Shown piece by piece: positions 24,533-32,434 of a DNA stretch of 47,806 nucleotides. The notes below the pieces were generated by a model. The model worked only from the letters and a program-made list of their open reading frames with translations, was not told where the DNA came from and did no database searches. The stretch's first letter is position 1, and the number at the start of each line of letters is the position of its first letter. The translations under genes were made by a program, and so were the position numbers. The stretch spans positions 1-47,806 of the forward strand of contig JAUXIJ010000016.1 in assembly GCA_030621085.1 (NCBI GenBank). Reading direction: 5' to 3'. Source of the DNA: Candidatus Cloacimonadota bacterium. GTDB taxonomy: Bacteria; Cloacimonadota; Cloacimonadia; Cloacimonadales; TCS61.

Positions 24533-25654
24533 ATGGATAACACAATAACCGAATATTTTTTGAGTTTAATAAAAATCGATAGTGAATCGAAAAACGAGAA
24601 AGCTGTTGCTGAAAAACTGGAAAAGGACTTGAAAGAACTGGGAGCGGAAGTACTCTTCGATAAAGCCCATCAAAAAACAGGTGGGAATGTGGGAAACCTT
24701 TATGCCTTCATTCCGGGCAGCATCAATAAATCTCCCATTCTTTTCTGTGCACACATGGATACGGTAAAACCCGGAAACGGCATTAAACCTCAAATCAAAG
24801 ATGGTGTGATCACTTCAGATGGAACAACCATCCTGGGAGCCGATGATAAATCTGGCATTGCAGAGATTATCTGGGCAATCAAAGAACTCAAGGAATCCGG
24901 GGAAAAGCATGCTCCGGTGGAAATCCTCTTTACGATCTCTGAAGAAATCGGACTGCTGGGTGCAAAATATCTGGATTACTCCATGATAAAATCAAAAACA
25001 GGTTATGCGCTTGATAGCCACAAGGTGGGCCATCTAGCTATTGGTGCTCCTTCCCAGAACAGCATAAAATTCATAGTTCACGGTAAGGAAGCTCATGCTG
25101 GTGCAGCACCCGAGGAGGGGATCAATGCTATTCGTGTAGCTGCAAAAGCGATCTCAATCATGCCCCAAGGTAGGATAGATAGCGAAACCACCTGTAACAT
25201 TGGAATAATTAAAGGTGGCAAAGCTACCAACATCGTCCCAAATGAAGTGATCATTGAAGCAGAAGCGCGCAGTCACGATAAAGATAGACTGAAAAAAATT
25301 ACTGATGAAATGTGTCAGGCTTTTCAAAAAACTGTTGAAAAATTCAAACTGGGAGAATACAAAGCCAAAGTTGAGATTAAAGTCCAGGAAGAATATCAGG
25401 CTTTCCGGTTAAATGAAAATGCTGAAGTAGTTGTTCTAGCCAAAGATGCTGCAGAAAGATCGGGTATTGAATTCAAAACAGAGATCGGCGGTGGAGGCAG
25501 TGACGTTAATATTTTCAACCAGCATGGTTTACAGATGGCAGTTGCCGGTACAGGCATGGATAAAGTGCATACCGTGGATGAATGCATTAAAATATCAGAA
25601 CTGGAAACCGGTGCTAAATGGGTGCTGGAAATCATCCGTGAATATTCCAAATAA
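24533..25654 (+). CDS. M20-family metallopeptidase, peptidase T-like
   Basis: 373 residues with an AAGGATAA ribosome site. A cytoplasmic dinuclear-zinc aminopeptidase of the PepT/PepT-like group. Metal and catalytic motifs: CAHMDTVKPG (His and catalytic Asp), ILGADDKSGIA (bridging Asp), ISEEIGLLGAKYLD (catalytic Glu and ligand Glu), YALDSHKVGH (Asp ligand) and the C-terminal VHTVDECIKI (His ligand). The dimerisation domain runs from about residue 180 to 290. Shorter than E. coli PepT (408), matching the PepT-like family. It begins a run with dapB and dapF, so peptide-derived amino acids and lysine/DAP synthesis may be expressed together. Confidence 0.9.
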   Translation: MDNTITEYFLSLIKIDSESKNEKAVAEKLEKDLKELGAEVLFDKAHQKTGGNVGNLYAFIPGSINKSPILFCAHMDTVKPGNGIKPQIKDGVITSDGTTILGADDKSGIAEIIWAIKELKESGEKHAPVEILFTISEEIGLLGAKYLDYSMIKSKTGYALDSHKVGHLAIGAPSQNSIKFIVHGKEAHAGAAPEEGINAIRVAAKAISIMPQGRIDSETTCNIGIIKGGKATNIVPNEVIIEAEARSHDKDRLKKITDEMCQAFQKTVEKFKLGEYKAKVEIKVQEEYQAFRLNENAEVVVLAKDAAERSGIEFKTEIGGGGSDVNIFNQHGLQMAVAGTGMDKVHTVDECIKISELETGAKWVLEIIREYSK

Positions 25655-25666
25655 CAAGGGAGAATC

Positions 25667-26419
25667 ATGATAAAACTTGCAATAATCGGTTATGGACAGA
25701 TGGGGAAACTGATAGAACAGCTTGCACCCGAACACAATTTTGAAGTTGTTTCTATTATCGATCCCCTTCTGGGAAACGAGATCTCGGAAGAATCTCTTTC
25801 AAAAGCAGAGGTTTGCATTGAGTTTACAACTCCCGATGTAGCTTTTGAAAATATTCAAAAGATCTGTAAACTTGGAAAGAACCTGGTTGTGGGCACTACC
25901 GGCTGGCTGGACAAACTTGAAGCAGTGCAAAAACTGGTTCAACAAAACAAGATCGGAATGGTTTATGGTTCGAACTTTTCTTTGGGCATGAACCTGTTCT
26001 TTCAGATGGTGAATTTTACTACCAAGCTGATGAACAAAATGGATAACTATGAAGTTTTCGGTCTGGAACTGCATCATAAAAAAAAGAAAGACAGCCCTTC
26101 CGGAACTGCTAAAATCCTTTCGGATATTGTATTGAAAAATACTGATAATAAAACTTCTGTTCAATTTGATAAGTTAGATAGAAAAATTGAAAAGAACGAA
26201 TTCCATTTTGGCAGCATTAGAGCAGGAAATATACCCGGAACTCATCTTATCGGGTTTGATTCCGCAGCCGATACTATCGAATTGAAACACACGGCAAGAA
26301 ACCGTGAGGGTCTTGCTATTGGTGCTTTGAAAGCCGCAGAGTGGATCATAAAGAGAAAAGGGCTATACAATTTTACCGAACATTTCTCAGAGATAATAGG
26401 AGTTCAACATGAAGCTTGA
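25667..26419 (+). CDS. dapB: 4-hydroxy-tetrahydrodipicolinate reductase
   Basis: 250 residues with AAGGGAGA upstream. NAD(P)H-dependent reduction of hydroxy-tetrahydrodipicolinate in the lysine/diaminopimelate pathway. Nucleotide-binding GYGQMG (residues 8-13), VCIEFTTPDVAFENI, VGTTGWLD, and the catalytic His/Lys region LELHHKKKKDSPSGTAK are all present. The shorter nucleotide loop is like the Thermotoga and Bacteroidota type. It overlaps dapF by 11 bases, so the two are coupled. Confidence 0.95.
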   Translation: MIKLAIIGYGQMGKLIEQLAPEHNFEVVSIIDPLLGNEISEESLSKAEVCIEFTTPDVAFENIQKICKLGKNLVVGTTGWLDKLEAVQKLVQQNKIGMVYGSNFSLGMNLFFQMVNFTTKLMNKMDNYEVFGLELHHKKKKDSPSGTAKILSDIVLKNTDNKTSVQFDKLDRKIEKNEFHFGSIRAGNIPGTHLIGFDSAADTIELKHTARNREGLAIGALKAAEWIIKRKGLYNFTEHFSEIIGVQHEA

Positions 26420-27191
26420 TTTCTTCAAAATGCACACCCAGGGAAATGATTATATTTACTTTGATTTTACAGAAACTAAAACCCCTAAAATCGATTTTTC
26501 CAAATTAGCTATTAAACTTTGTAAAAGGCACTTCAGTATTGGTTCCGATGGAATCGTGTTGATCCTGAAGGATGATGACAGTGAAGCTTTTATGAAAATA
26601 TTTAATGCTGATGGTTCCGAAGGTAAAATGTGTGGTTCTGCTCTTATGTGTGTTTCATCTTACCTGGGGAAAAAGTTAGCCAAGAAAACATTGAATATCG
26701 ACACAATTTCCGGCGTGAGAACCGGCTTAATACTCGATAAAAATTTCAATGAAATCAAAATCAATATGGGCTCTCCCGAAATCATTTCCAGAGAACCTCT
26801 AACTGTAGAAAATTTCTCCGGTTACCTGATTCAGATCGGAAATAAGCATTTCGTTACTTTTATACAAAATCTATCGGCTGATATAGCAGCAAAATTTGGT
26901 CCGTTCATTGAAGATAACAAATCCTTTCCTGATGGAATAAATGTGGAATTTGTTAAGATCAAGGCAAAAAATTCTATTGAAATGAGAGTCTGGGAACGAG
27001 GTAGCGGAGCAACTCTTTCCTGCGGAACTGGTGCCTGTGCTTCTGTATATGCGGGAATCCAATATGATCTTCTTTCCAATAACGTAAAAGTAAAATTGCC
27101 CGGTGGTGAAGTATCTGTGGAATATGAAAACGAAGAAATATTCCTAACAGGCATTGTTTTTTCTGTGTTCACAGGAATAGTGGAAGTATGA
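26409..27191 (+). CDS. dapF: Diaminopimelate epimerase
   Basis: 260 residues; interconverts LL- and meso-diaminopimelate for peptidoglycan and lysine. The two catalytic cysteines are Cys75 in GKMCGSA and Cys205 in SCGTGAC. The substrate motif near the N-terminus is KMHTQGNDYIYFD, where the family usually has GxGNDF. NADGSEGKMCGSAL differs from the common CGNG form by Gly-Ser, a mild change. It overlaps dapB upstream by 11 bases and the next lipoprotein gene by four bases. Confidence 0.95.
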   Translation: MKLDFFKMHTQGNDYIYFDFTETKTPKIDFSKLAIKLCKRHFSIGSDGIVLILKDDDSEAFMKIFNADGSEGKMCGSALMCVSSYLGKKLAKKTLNIDTISGVRTGLILDKNFNEIKINMGSPEIISREPLTVENFSGYLIQIGNKHFVTFIQNLSADIAAKFGPFIEDNKSFPDGINVEFVKIKAKNSIEMRVWERGSGATLSCGTGACASVYAGIQYDLLSNNVKVKLPGGEVSVEYENEEIFLTGIVFSVFTGIVEV

Positions 27192-27511
27192 AAAAGGTTC
27201 TGTTACTTCTAATAATCTTTTTACTCTTCTCCTGCCTGCAGGCGGAAAGCCGCTGGCTGGGAAAAGATAAAGTTATGCATCTTACAGGAAGTGCATTTCT
27301 CACCTTTTGGAATTACGGTTTCAGCCAGGATATTATGGAAAATTCCAACGAAGAAAGTCTTTATTTTTCAATTAGTTTTACAGCACTATTGGGAGCAGGT
27401 AAAGAATACAGCGATAAGAGAAATAAATCCACAGGCTGGAGTTGGCCAGACCTGGCATACGACCTTGCTGGTATTGCTCTGGGTATGGTTTTGATTAACA
27501 ATTTGAGGTAA
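27188..27511 (+). CDS. YfiM-like (DUF2279) lipoprotein
   Basis: 107 residues; signal with lipobox LLFSC, then DKVMHLTGSAFLTFW, GAGKEYSDKR and WSWPDLAYDLAGIALGMVL. The pattern of His in a DKxxH motif, a GxxKExxD motif and a final DLxxDxxGxxxG is that of YfiM-type periplasmic proteins, whose role is unknown. It overlaps dapF by four bases (ATGA) and lies two bases before rodZ. Confidence 0.65.
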   Translation: MKKVLLLLIIFLLFSCLQAESRWLGKDKVMHLTGSAFLTFWNYGFSQDIMENSNEESLYFSISFTALLGAGKEYSDKRNKSTGWSWPDLAYDLAGIALGMVLINNLR

Positions 27512-27513
27512 AT

Positions 27514-28128
27514 ATGGAAAATGTAGCCCTGATAGAAAGCATCGGCGCTTATTTGAAATCATTGAGAGAACAGAAAAAAATATCCCTTGAAAAAGTATCT
27601 GAAAATATAAGGATTAAAGTCCGACTGCTGGAAGATATAGAAAACAACGTTTTTACAAACCTGGGTGGTACGGGTTATGCTAAAGCTATGATAATTAATT
27701 ATGCGCGTAACCTGGGCGCAGACGAGGAAAAGATACTGCACCTTTTTGATGAGCAAATGAATCAAAAACCAAAGTTTGTACCTCACGTTAAATCTATCCA
27801 ACCCAAAAAGCTGATTATTCCTCCTAAGATATTCCTGTTCTTTTTGCTGATAATAGTCATTATTGCACTTACTTATCTGGTTATACATTTATATAAAAAT
27901 AATGTCCTGATCTGGCCTCCATTTAAAAAAACGGAACAAAAAACTGAGACGACCAAGAAGGTGGAAACTCCTGTTAAACCGATAAAATTTGATCTGCAGG
28001 AAAAAAAAGATGAGTTGAAGGAAGTTAATGGGAGTACTTTTGATGAAACTGCCTTGAGAGATACAACAGATTACTTGAATGAATTCATGTTCAAAGATAA
28101 GGAAAGTCCTTTTAATTTCGACGAATAG
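27514..28128 (+). CDS. rodZ: RodZ-like helix-turn-helix membrane protein
   Basis: 204 residues. An N-terminal Xre/HTH_25 domain (IGAYLKSLREQKKISLEKVSENIRIK ... GGTGYAKAMIINYARNLG, written here in two parts) binds MreB rather than DNA in the RodZ family. One membrane segment (IFLFFLLIIVIIALTYLVIHLY, about residues 105-126) and a short Lys/Glu-rich outer tail follow. The usual C-terminal periplasmic DUF4115 domain is missing, so this is a short RodZ. It is followed after seven bases by the radical-SAM gene. Confidence 0.82.
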   Translation: MENVALIESIGAYLKSLREQKKISLEKVSENIRIKVRLLEDIENNVFTNLGGTGYAKAMIINYARNLGADEEKILHLFDEQMNQKPKFVPHVKSIQPKKLIIPPKIFLFFLLIIVIIALTYLVIHLYKNNVLIWPPFKKTEQKTETTKKVETPVKPIKFDLQEKKDELKEVNGSTFDETALRDTTDYLNEFMFKDKESPFNFDE

Positions 28129-28135
28129 ATCTTTG

Positions 28136-30586
28136 ATGAGTTTTAAAAAAATACAATTCCAGCACCTGCTGGCTTCAGTGCTGAAACCTGCCCGTTATAT
28201 TAACCAGGAATTGAATAGTTTTGGAAAACGACCTTCAGACAAAACAGTGAATTTCTGCTTGGCTTTTCCTGATGTTTATGAAGTTGGATTTTCACATCTC
28301 GGATTAAAGATATTATACTCCATTTTAAATAAAGAACCCGATTGCGCTGCAGATCGTGTTTATGCTCCCTGGTCGGATTTCGCTGAACTTCTGAAGGAAG
28401 AGAACATACCGCTTTTTGGAATTGAAAGCACAGTAGCCCTGAAAGATTTCGACATGATAGGTTTTACATTGCAGACAGAGCTTACTTACACGAATGTTTT
28501 ATATATGCTTGACCTGGCACAGATTCCGCTTTTTTCCTCGGAGCGACAGGAAACCGATCCGATTATCTTTGCCGGTGGACCTTCCGCAGCTAATCCACAG
28601 CCTATGGCAGATTTCTTCGACGGCTTTTTAATAGGTGATGGCGAAGAAGTAATACTCGAGATCAAGAACTGCTTGAAAGAAACTAAAAACAGTTCCCGAC
28701 TAGAAAAACTGAAAGCACTCAGTCAAATTGAGGGAGTGTATATTCCGATTTTATATGATGAACAGCAGGGCAAAATAAAAGCCCGTAAATTCATGGATTT
28801 TGATAACTCGGGGAAAACACATGATAATCAACTTGTTCCCTGGGTAATGCCCACACATTACCGCTACGTTTCAGAGATCATGCGTGGTTGTTCTCGTGGT
28901 TGCAGATTCTGTTTTGCAGGAATGTTTTACCGTCCTGTGCGTGAACGAGACCCTAAGGTGATCCTGAAGAACCTGCAGGAAGAAGTAAAAAAATACGGCT
29001 GGAGCGAAGCTGCACTTACTTCCCTCTCTTCCAGTGATTATAGTTGTATCAAGCCTCTTCTGATGGAAATCTATAAAAACATGGATAAGACCAGCCTGTC
29101 GCTACCTTCACTGCGGGTGGACAGTATCGATGATGAACTGACTACATTGATGAACGCCATGCGTCAAACGGGTCTCACTATTGCCCCGGAAGCCGGAAGT
29201 CAGCGGTTGAGAAACATCATAAATAAAAATATAACTGAAGAAGAGATCTTCCGCAGTGTGGAAATAGCGTTGAAAAACGGTTGGCAACTCATTAAATTTT
29301 ATTTTATGATAGGTTTACCTTTTGAGACAGATGAAGACATCGAAGCGATAATTAAACTTATAAATGACATCATACTGCTTTCCAAAAAGAAGTTGAGAAT
29401 AAATATTACGATATCTCCTTTCGTACCCAAACCTTTTACTCCCTTCCAATGGGCGGAAATGGAAGATAAAAATGAACTTCTCCGCAAAGCCAAATGGATA
29501 AAAAGTACTTTTAGCAAATATAAATTTATTAAAGTAAAATACCACGATGTGGGATCTTCGCTGCTGGAATGTATAATGGGACGTGGTGGACGTGAAATAG
29601 GAAAACTAATCTTACATGCTTACAAAAACGGAGCAATATTCGATGGTTGGAATGAGCATTTCTGTTTTGAGAACTGGGTAAAAGCAGCAGAAAAAATCGA
29701 AATGGATATCACAGCTTATGCAAAACAGATTTCCTCTGACAGCCAACTTCCCTGGCATAACATCGATCTGGGTATTTCAGAAGAATTCCTGCTTTCCGAA
29801 TGGAAAAAATCTGAAGATGAAGCAACAACAGAAGATTGCAGGATAGGAAGCTGCTCAGACTGTGGTATCTGTACAAAAAATATTTTACCGAAATATGTTA
29901 AAGAAATTCCCACAAAACCCGTAGAATTGAGAAAACAGGTAAATGATAATTCACCCAATATTCATTACCGGGTTTTCTTTGGCAAAATGGGAAAAATCTG
30001 TTTTGTGCCGCACCTCGACCTTGCCCGGATGATCTACAATATAATGCGCGCTTCCGGCTTGCCGATAGCCTATTCACAGGGATTCAATGTGCGTCCGATT
30101 CTCAGTTTCGGTCATCCTCTTCCCCTGGGTGTGCAGGGTCGTAATGAGTATTTTGATTTCATCCTGAAAGAAGAAATAGATACTGGATTTTTGTATTCTG
30201 AAATTGTAAAAGTAATGCCACCGCAATTAGAACTGAATAACATCGAACCTGTACCATTAAAAGCGATGCGAGCCATGAATTATTATGTTTCTGAAAAAAT
30301 ATCCGTAATTCCTCCAGCAGAATTTGCAGAGTTATTTGAAAAGGAGACTGCTTCTTTTCAGAAATGTTCAGAATTCCTTTTTACCCGTATTCGGAAAGGA
30401 AAAGAACGAACTGTAGATCTGAAAGAAATAGTTCAAACACTTAATTGGACAGGCGAAAAACTGGAGATCATAAAAAAGATAGTCGGTGCCAGTATTTTTA
30501 ATGTTTTAGAACAGGTTTACAAAATCGAGAGAAATAAAACGAACCGGTTTGAGATAATACGGGAGGAATTGATTGCTGAGAAATAG
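28136..30586 (+). CDS. B12-binding-like radical SAM protein fused to a DUF2344 domain
   Basis: 816 residues from the ATG at 28136; a longer frame to 28079 overlaps rodZ and adds no family sequence. The N-terminal third is a B12-binding-like Rossmann region (VNFCLAFPDVYEVGFSHLGLKI; IIFAGGPSAANPQPM). The radical SAM core has Cys252, Cys256 and Cys259 in CSRGCRFC. A second Cys cluster (CRIGSCSDCGIC) precedes the C-terminal DUF2344-like domain (YRVFFGKMGKICFVPHLDLAR; SQGFNVRPILSFGHPLPLG). This matches the TIGR03960-TIGR03936 fusion, often beside ribonuclease E/G and L21 genes in other genomes. Substrate unknown; an RNA or ribosomal target is inference. A GTAG palindrome starts on its stop codon. 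Confidence 0.87.
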   Translation: MSFKKIQFQHLLASVLKPARYINQELNSFGKRPSDKTVNFCLAFPDVYEVGFSHLGLKILYSILNKEPDCAADRVYAPWSDFAELLKEENIPLFGIESTVALKDFDMIGFTLQTELTYTNVLYMLDLAQIPLFSSERQETDPIIFAGGPSAANPQPMADFFDGFLIGDGEEVILEIKNCLKETKNSSRLEKLKALSQIEGVYIPILYDEQQGKIKARKFMDFDNSGKTHDNQLVPWVMPTHYRYVSEIMRGCSRGCRFCFAGMFYRPVRERDPKVILKNLQEEVKKYGWSEAALTSLSSSDYSCIKPLLMEIYKNMDKTSLSLPSLRVDSIDDELTTLMNAMRQTGLTIAPEAGSQRLRNIINKNITEEEIFRSVEIALKNGWQLIKFYFMIGLPFETDEDIEAIIKLINDIILLSKKKLRINITISPFVPKPFTPFQWAEMEDKNELLRKAKWIKSTFSKYKFIKVKYHDVGSSLLECIMGRGGREIGKLILHAYKNGAIFDGWNEHFCFENWVKAAEKIEMDITAYAKQISSDSQLPWHNIDLGISEEFLLSEWKKSEDEATTEDCRIGSCSDCGICTKNILPKYVKEIPTKPVELRKQVNDNSPNIHYRVFFGKMGKICFVPHLDLARMIYNIMRASGLPIAYSQGFNVRPILSFGHPLPLGVQGRNEYFDFILKEEIDTGFLYSEIVKVMPPQLELNNIEPVPLKAMRAMNYYVSEKISVIPPAEFAELFEKETASFQKCSEFLFTRIRKGKERTVDLKEIVQTLNWTGEKLEIIKKIVGASIFNVLEQVYKIERNKTNRFEIIREELIAEK

Positions 30587-30613
30587 TAGGGGCAACTCGT
30601 GAGTTGCCCCTAC
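30586..30613. repeat. GTAGGGGCAACTC perfect palindrome (REP-like)
   Basis: A perfect 13-base-pair stem with a GT loop, GTAGGGGCAACTC...GAGTTGCCCCTAC. Its first base is the last base of the radical-SAM stop codon. The GTAG foot is the tetranucleotide associated with RAYT-recognised REPs. It sits between convergent genes and may also serve as a bidirectional stop signal, though no T-run follows. Confidence 0.8.
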
Positions 30614-30640
30614 GTTATAAAATGTTATGGATTTGGCATT

Positions 30641-31276
30641 TTAGAATTTATAACCTATTTCAACTGAGGTGGGGGATGCTTTTATTTCTATCCTTTCAAA
30701 CGAAACCGCAAATGAAACAATAGAAGCAGCCGTAAGGAATGATCCTGTTATGGTCTTTCGTGTTCGTATTTTTTCCTGTGCTTTTATATCTTTACTGAGA
30801 TCAATATTGAGATCATCTTCCATTTCTTTCAAATCATCAATTGCATCGCTTATATCACCAGACGTGGCAAAATAATCCCAGGCAAGGGCGCCAAATAATA
30901 CGCTCAGTAATACTGGCTTCCAGTTTAATTTCGTTTCGTGCGTTTTTTGAATGCCGGGTATAAATATACTACCATCTTTTTTAATCTGGTCTTTAGGAAT
31001 TATCTCTATAACGCTATCAAAAATCATTCCCTCTTTTTTGAAATCCTTTTTCCGGTAGATCAGCCCTGTAATGGGTTGGTTGCCCTCGTTCTTAATTTCC
31101 TTAACGAGATCCCGTTTGAGCAAGTAGATATTTCCTTCTGAGTCCAGATAGATCGAATCACCTTTTTTACCAACGATTTCGCCTTTCAATGTGCGTCCGT
31201 CATTAAGAATAACCGATTCACCCCATACCATCGTAAACATGATCAGTAGCATAATCAACGTTAACATCTTTTTCAT
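30641..31276 (-). CDS. Exported protein of unknown function
   Basis: 211 residues from the ATG at 31276, preceded by GAGGGAG; a longer frame to 31312 runs into the repeat. Signal peptide KKMLTLIMLLIMFTMVWG, then a small beta-rich region (SVILNDGRTLKGEIVGKKGDS, a pattern seen in DUFs with Sm-like barrels), and a hydrophobic stretch WKPVLLSVLFGALAWDYFA and another near residue 175. Probably envelope-associated. No family assigned. Its upstream region holds two tandem inverted-pair repeats. Confidence 0.7.
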   Translation of the reverse strand: MKKMLTLIMLLIMFTMVWGESVILNDGRTLKGEIVGKKGDSIYLDSEGNIYLLKRDLVKEIKNEGNQPITGLIYRKKDFKKEGMIFDSVIEIIPKDQIKKDGSIFIPGIQKTHETKLNWKPVLLSVLFGALAWDYFATSGDISDAIDDLKEMEDDLNIDLSKDIKAQEKIRTRKTITGSFLTAASIVSFAVSFERIEIKASPTSVEIGYKF

Positions 31277-31297
31277 TTTGTTCTCCCTCTTTTTTTC

Positions 31298-31353
31298 GTA
31301 GTGGTCGAACATTGTTCGACCTTATTGCGGACAGCTCGACGAGCTATCCCTAC
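31298..31353. repeat. Inverted REP pair (REPIN-like), unit 1
   Basis: Bounded by GTAG (31298-31301) and CTAC (31350-31353). Inside are hairpins GGTCGAAC-ATT-GTTCGACC (31303-31321) and AGCTCG-A-CGAGCT (31333-31345). Two REP-like hairpins facing each other form the REPIN layout that RAYTs mobilise. Confidence 0.75.
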
Positions 31354-31365
31354 GTAATTATCATT

Positions 31366-31422
31366 GTAGTGGTAGAATATTGTTCTACCTTTTACTTAGA
31401 CAGGACAATGTCCTATCCCTAC
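31366..31422. repeat. Inverted REP pair (REPIN-like), unit 2
   Basis: Same layout as unit 1, 12 bases further on: GTAG (31366-31369), hairpin GGTAGAA...TTCTACC (31371-31389), hairpin AGGAC-AAT-GTCCT (31402-31414), CTAC (31419-31422). The ends TGG...ACC and ATCCCTACG are conserved with unit 1 while the stem centres differ in a compensated way. Confidence 0.75.
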
Positions 31423-31497
31423 GCTCTTATTTATAAAAATGTACTTTATCAGTTCAACTATAATGCAATAACCTTTGCAAAGATTATAATATAATTT

Positions 31498-32274
31498 CTA
31501 CTTAAACTCCACTGTAACTTTCTCATTCATTTCATTTTTAAAGCCGGGAGCATTCTGCATTTTATCTTTCATTTCTTTTTCATTCACATTATCACTGGAC
31601 GAAAATATCTTCAGGTATTCCTCATTGGTCATCATCTCATCAAAATCCATTTCAGAAATCGTAACTACATTCCCATCTTTATATGTAGCATTAGAATTGG
31701 TGATTCTACCATCAAATTTGATATTGAATGACAGCTTCATGCCTTTATACATAGCTTTCACCATATCAATCGCCTGCTGTTGGTCTTCTTCGCTGAGTGG
31801 CTCACCTGCTTCTTCCATATATTCTTCACTTTCCGATTCTTCTTTTATTGGTGGTAAAATAATGCTAAGCTGTGAAGTTTTTCCCTTATTGAAATCAAAA
31901 GTAATATACTCTTTTTCTGCTGGCATCCCTGTGCCTTGCATAGCTTTAGCTGCCAGGTTCGTTTCCAGAGCCAGTTTTGTGATATCATCAAAAGTATAAA
32001 CAGCCATATAACCTTTCAAACCATTTTCCTCGATCTCTTTACTGGATACATAACTCACATTTTCGCCAAATGTAACTGCATCAGCTTTAAGTTTCTCCAC
32101 ATCGTTCAGGTTCATACCTCCCATGTTTTCTCCCATTTCGGTTGTAACTAAAAATTTTTCTTCGATTGTTCCACTTCCGTCTTTTTTTACGGTGATAGTT
32201 CTATGAACCTGAAAACAACCACTTAATAACACCGCAATAGAAAGCATCAATATTAAACTTTTGTTTTTTTTCAT
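31498..32274 (-). CDS. Lipoprotein of unknown function
   Basis: 258 residues with GGAGGGT before the ATG. Lipoprotein signal with lipobox LLSGC (Cys20), then HRTITVKKDGSGTIEEKFLV, and a long polar, Met- and Glu-rich body with FDEMMTNEEYLKIF near the end. The strand DGSGTIEEKFLVTTEM repeats a pattern seen in lipoproteins of FCB-group bacteria, but I cannot name a family. Its start is divergent from gltX across a 160-base gap. Confidence 0.72.
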   Translation of the reverse strand: MKKNKSLILMLSIAVLLSGCFQVHRTITVKKDGSGTIEEKFLVTTEMGENMGGMNLNDVEKLKADAVTFGENVSYVSSKEIEENGLKGYMAVYTFDDITKLALETNLAAKAMQGTGMPAEKEYITFDFNKGKTSQLSIILPPIKEESESEEYMEEAGEPLSEEDQQQAIDMVKAMYKGMKLSFNIKFDGRITNSNATYKDGNVVTISEMDFDEMMTNEEYLKIFSSSDNVNEKEMKDKMQNAPGFKNEMNEKVTVEFK

Positions 32275-32377
32275 TTACCCTCCATGAAAAATCAATTTGA
32301 TGATTGAGAAAATGCAGTTACTCTATAGTTGTCAATCCTATTTTATCTGAAGCATGAAATAGTATTATAAATTCCAG

Positions 32378-32406
32378 TTGACATACCATATAACTTATGA
32401 ATCTTA
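32378..32406 (+). promoter_or_regulatory. Candidate sigma-70 promoter for the gltX operon
   Basis: TTGACA at 32378-32383, a 17-base spacer, then ATCTTA at 32401-32406, about 28 bases before the gltX start. The spacing is ideal though the -10 is poor; TATGAAT just upstream is an alternative. Same architecture as at 24478. Confidence 0.4.
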
Positions 32407-32434
32407 GAGATAGATTATAAGTAATGGAGTATCA

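Noticed and set aside
28079..28135. Longer radical-SAM start at 28079
   Set aside because: It lies within rodZ in another frame and adds sequence with no family match; the ATG at 28136 follows the rodZ stop directly.
31298..31422. CRISPR-like array
   Set aside because: Only two units, the units are palindromic pairs rather than repeats with unique spacers, and no cas genes are present. No CRISPR array was seen anywhere in the window.
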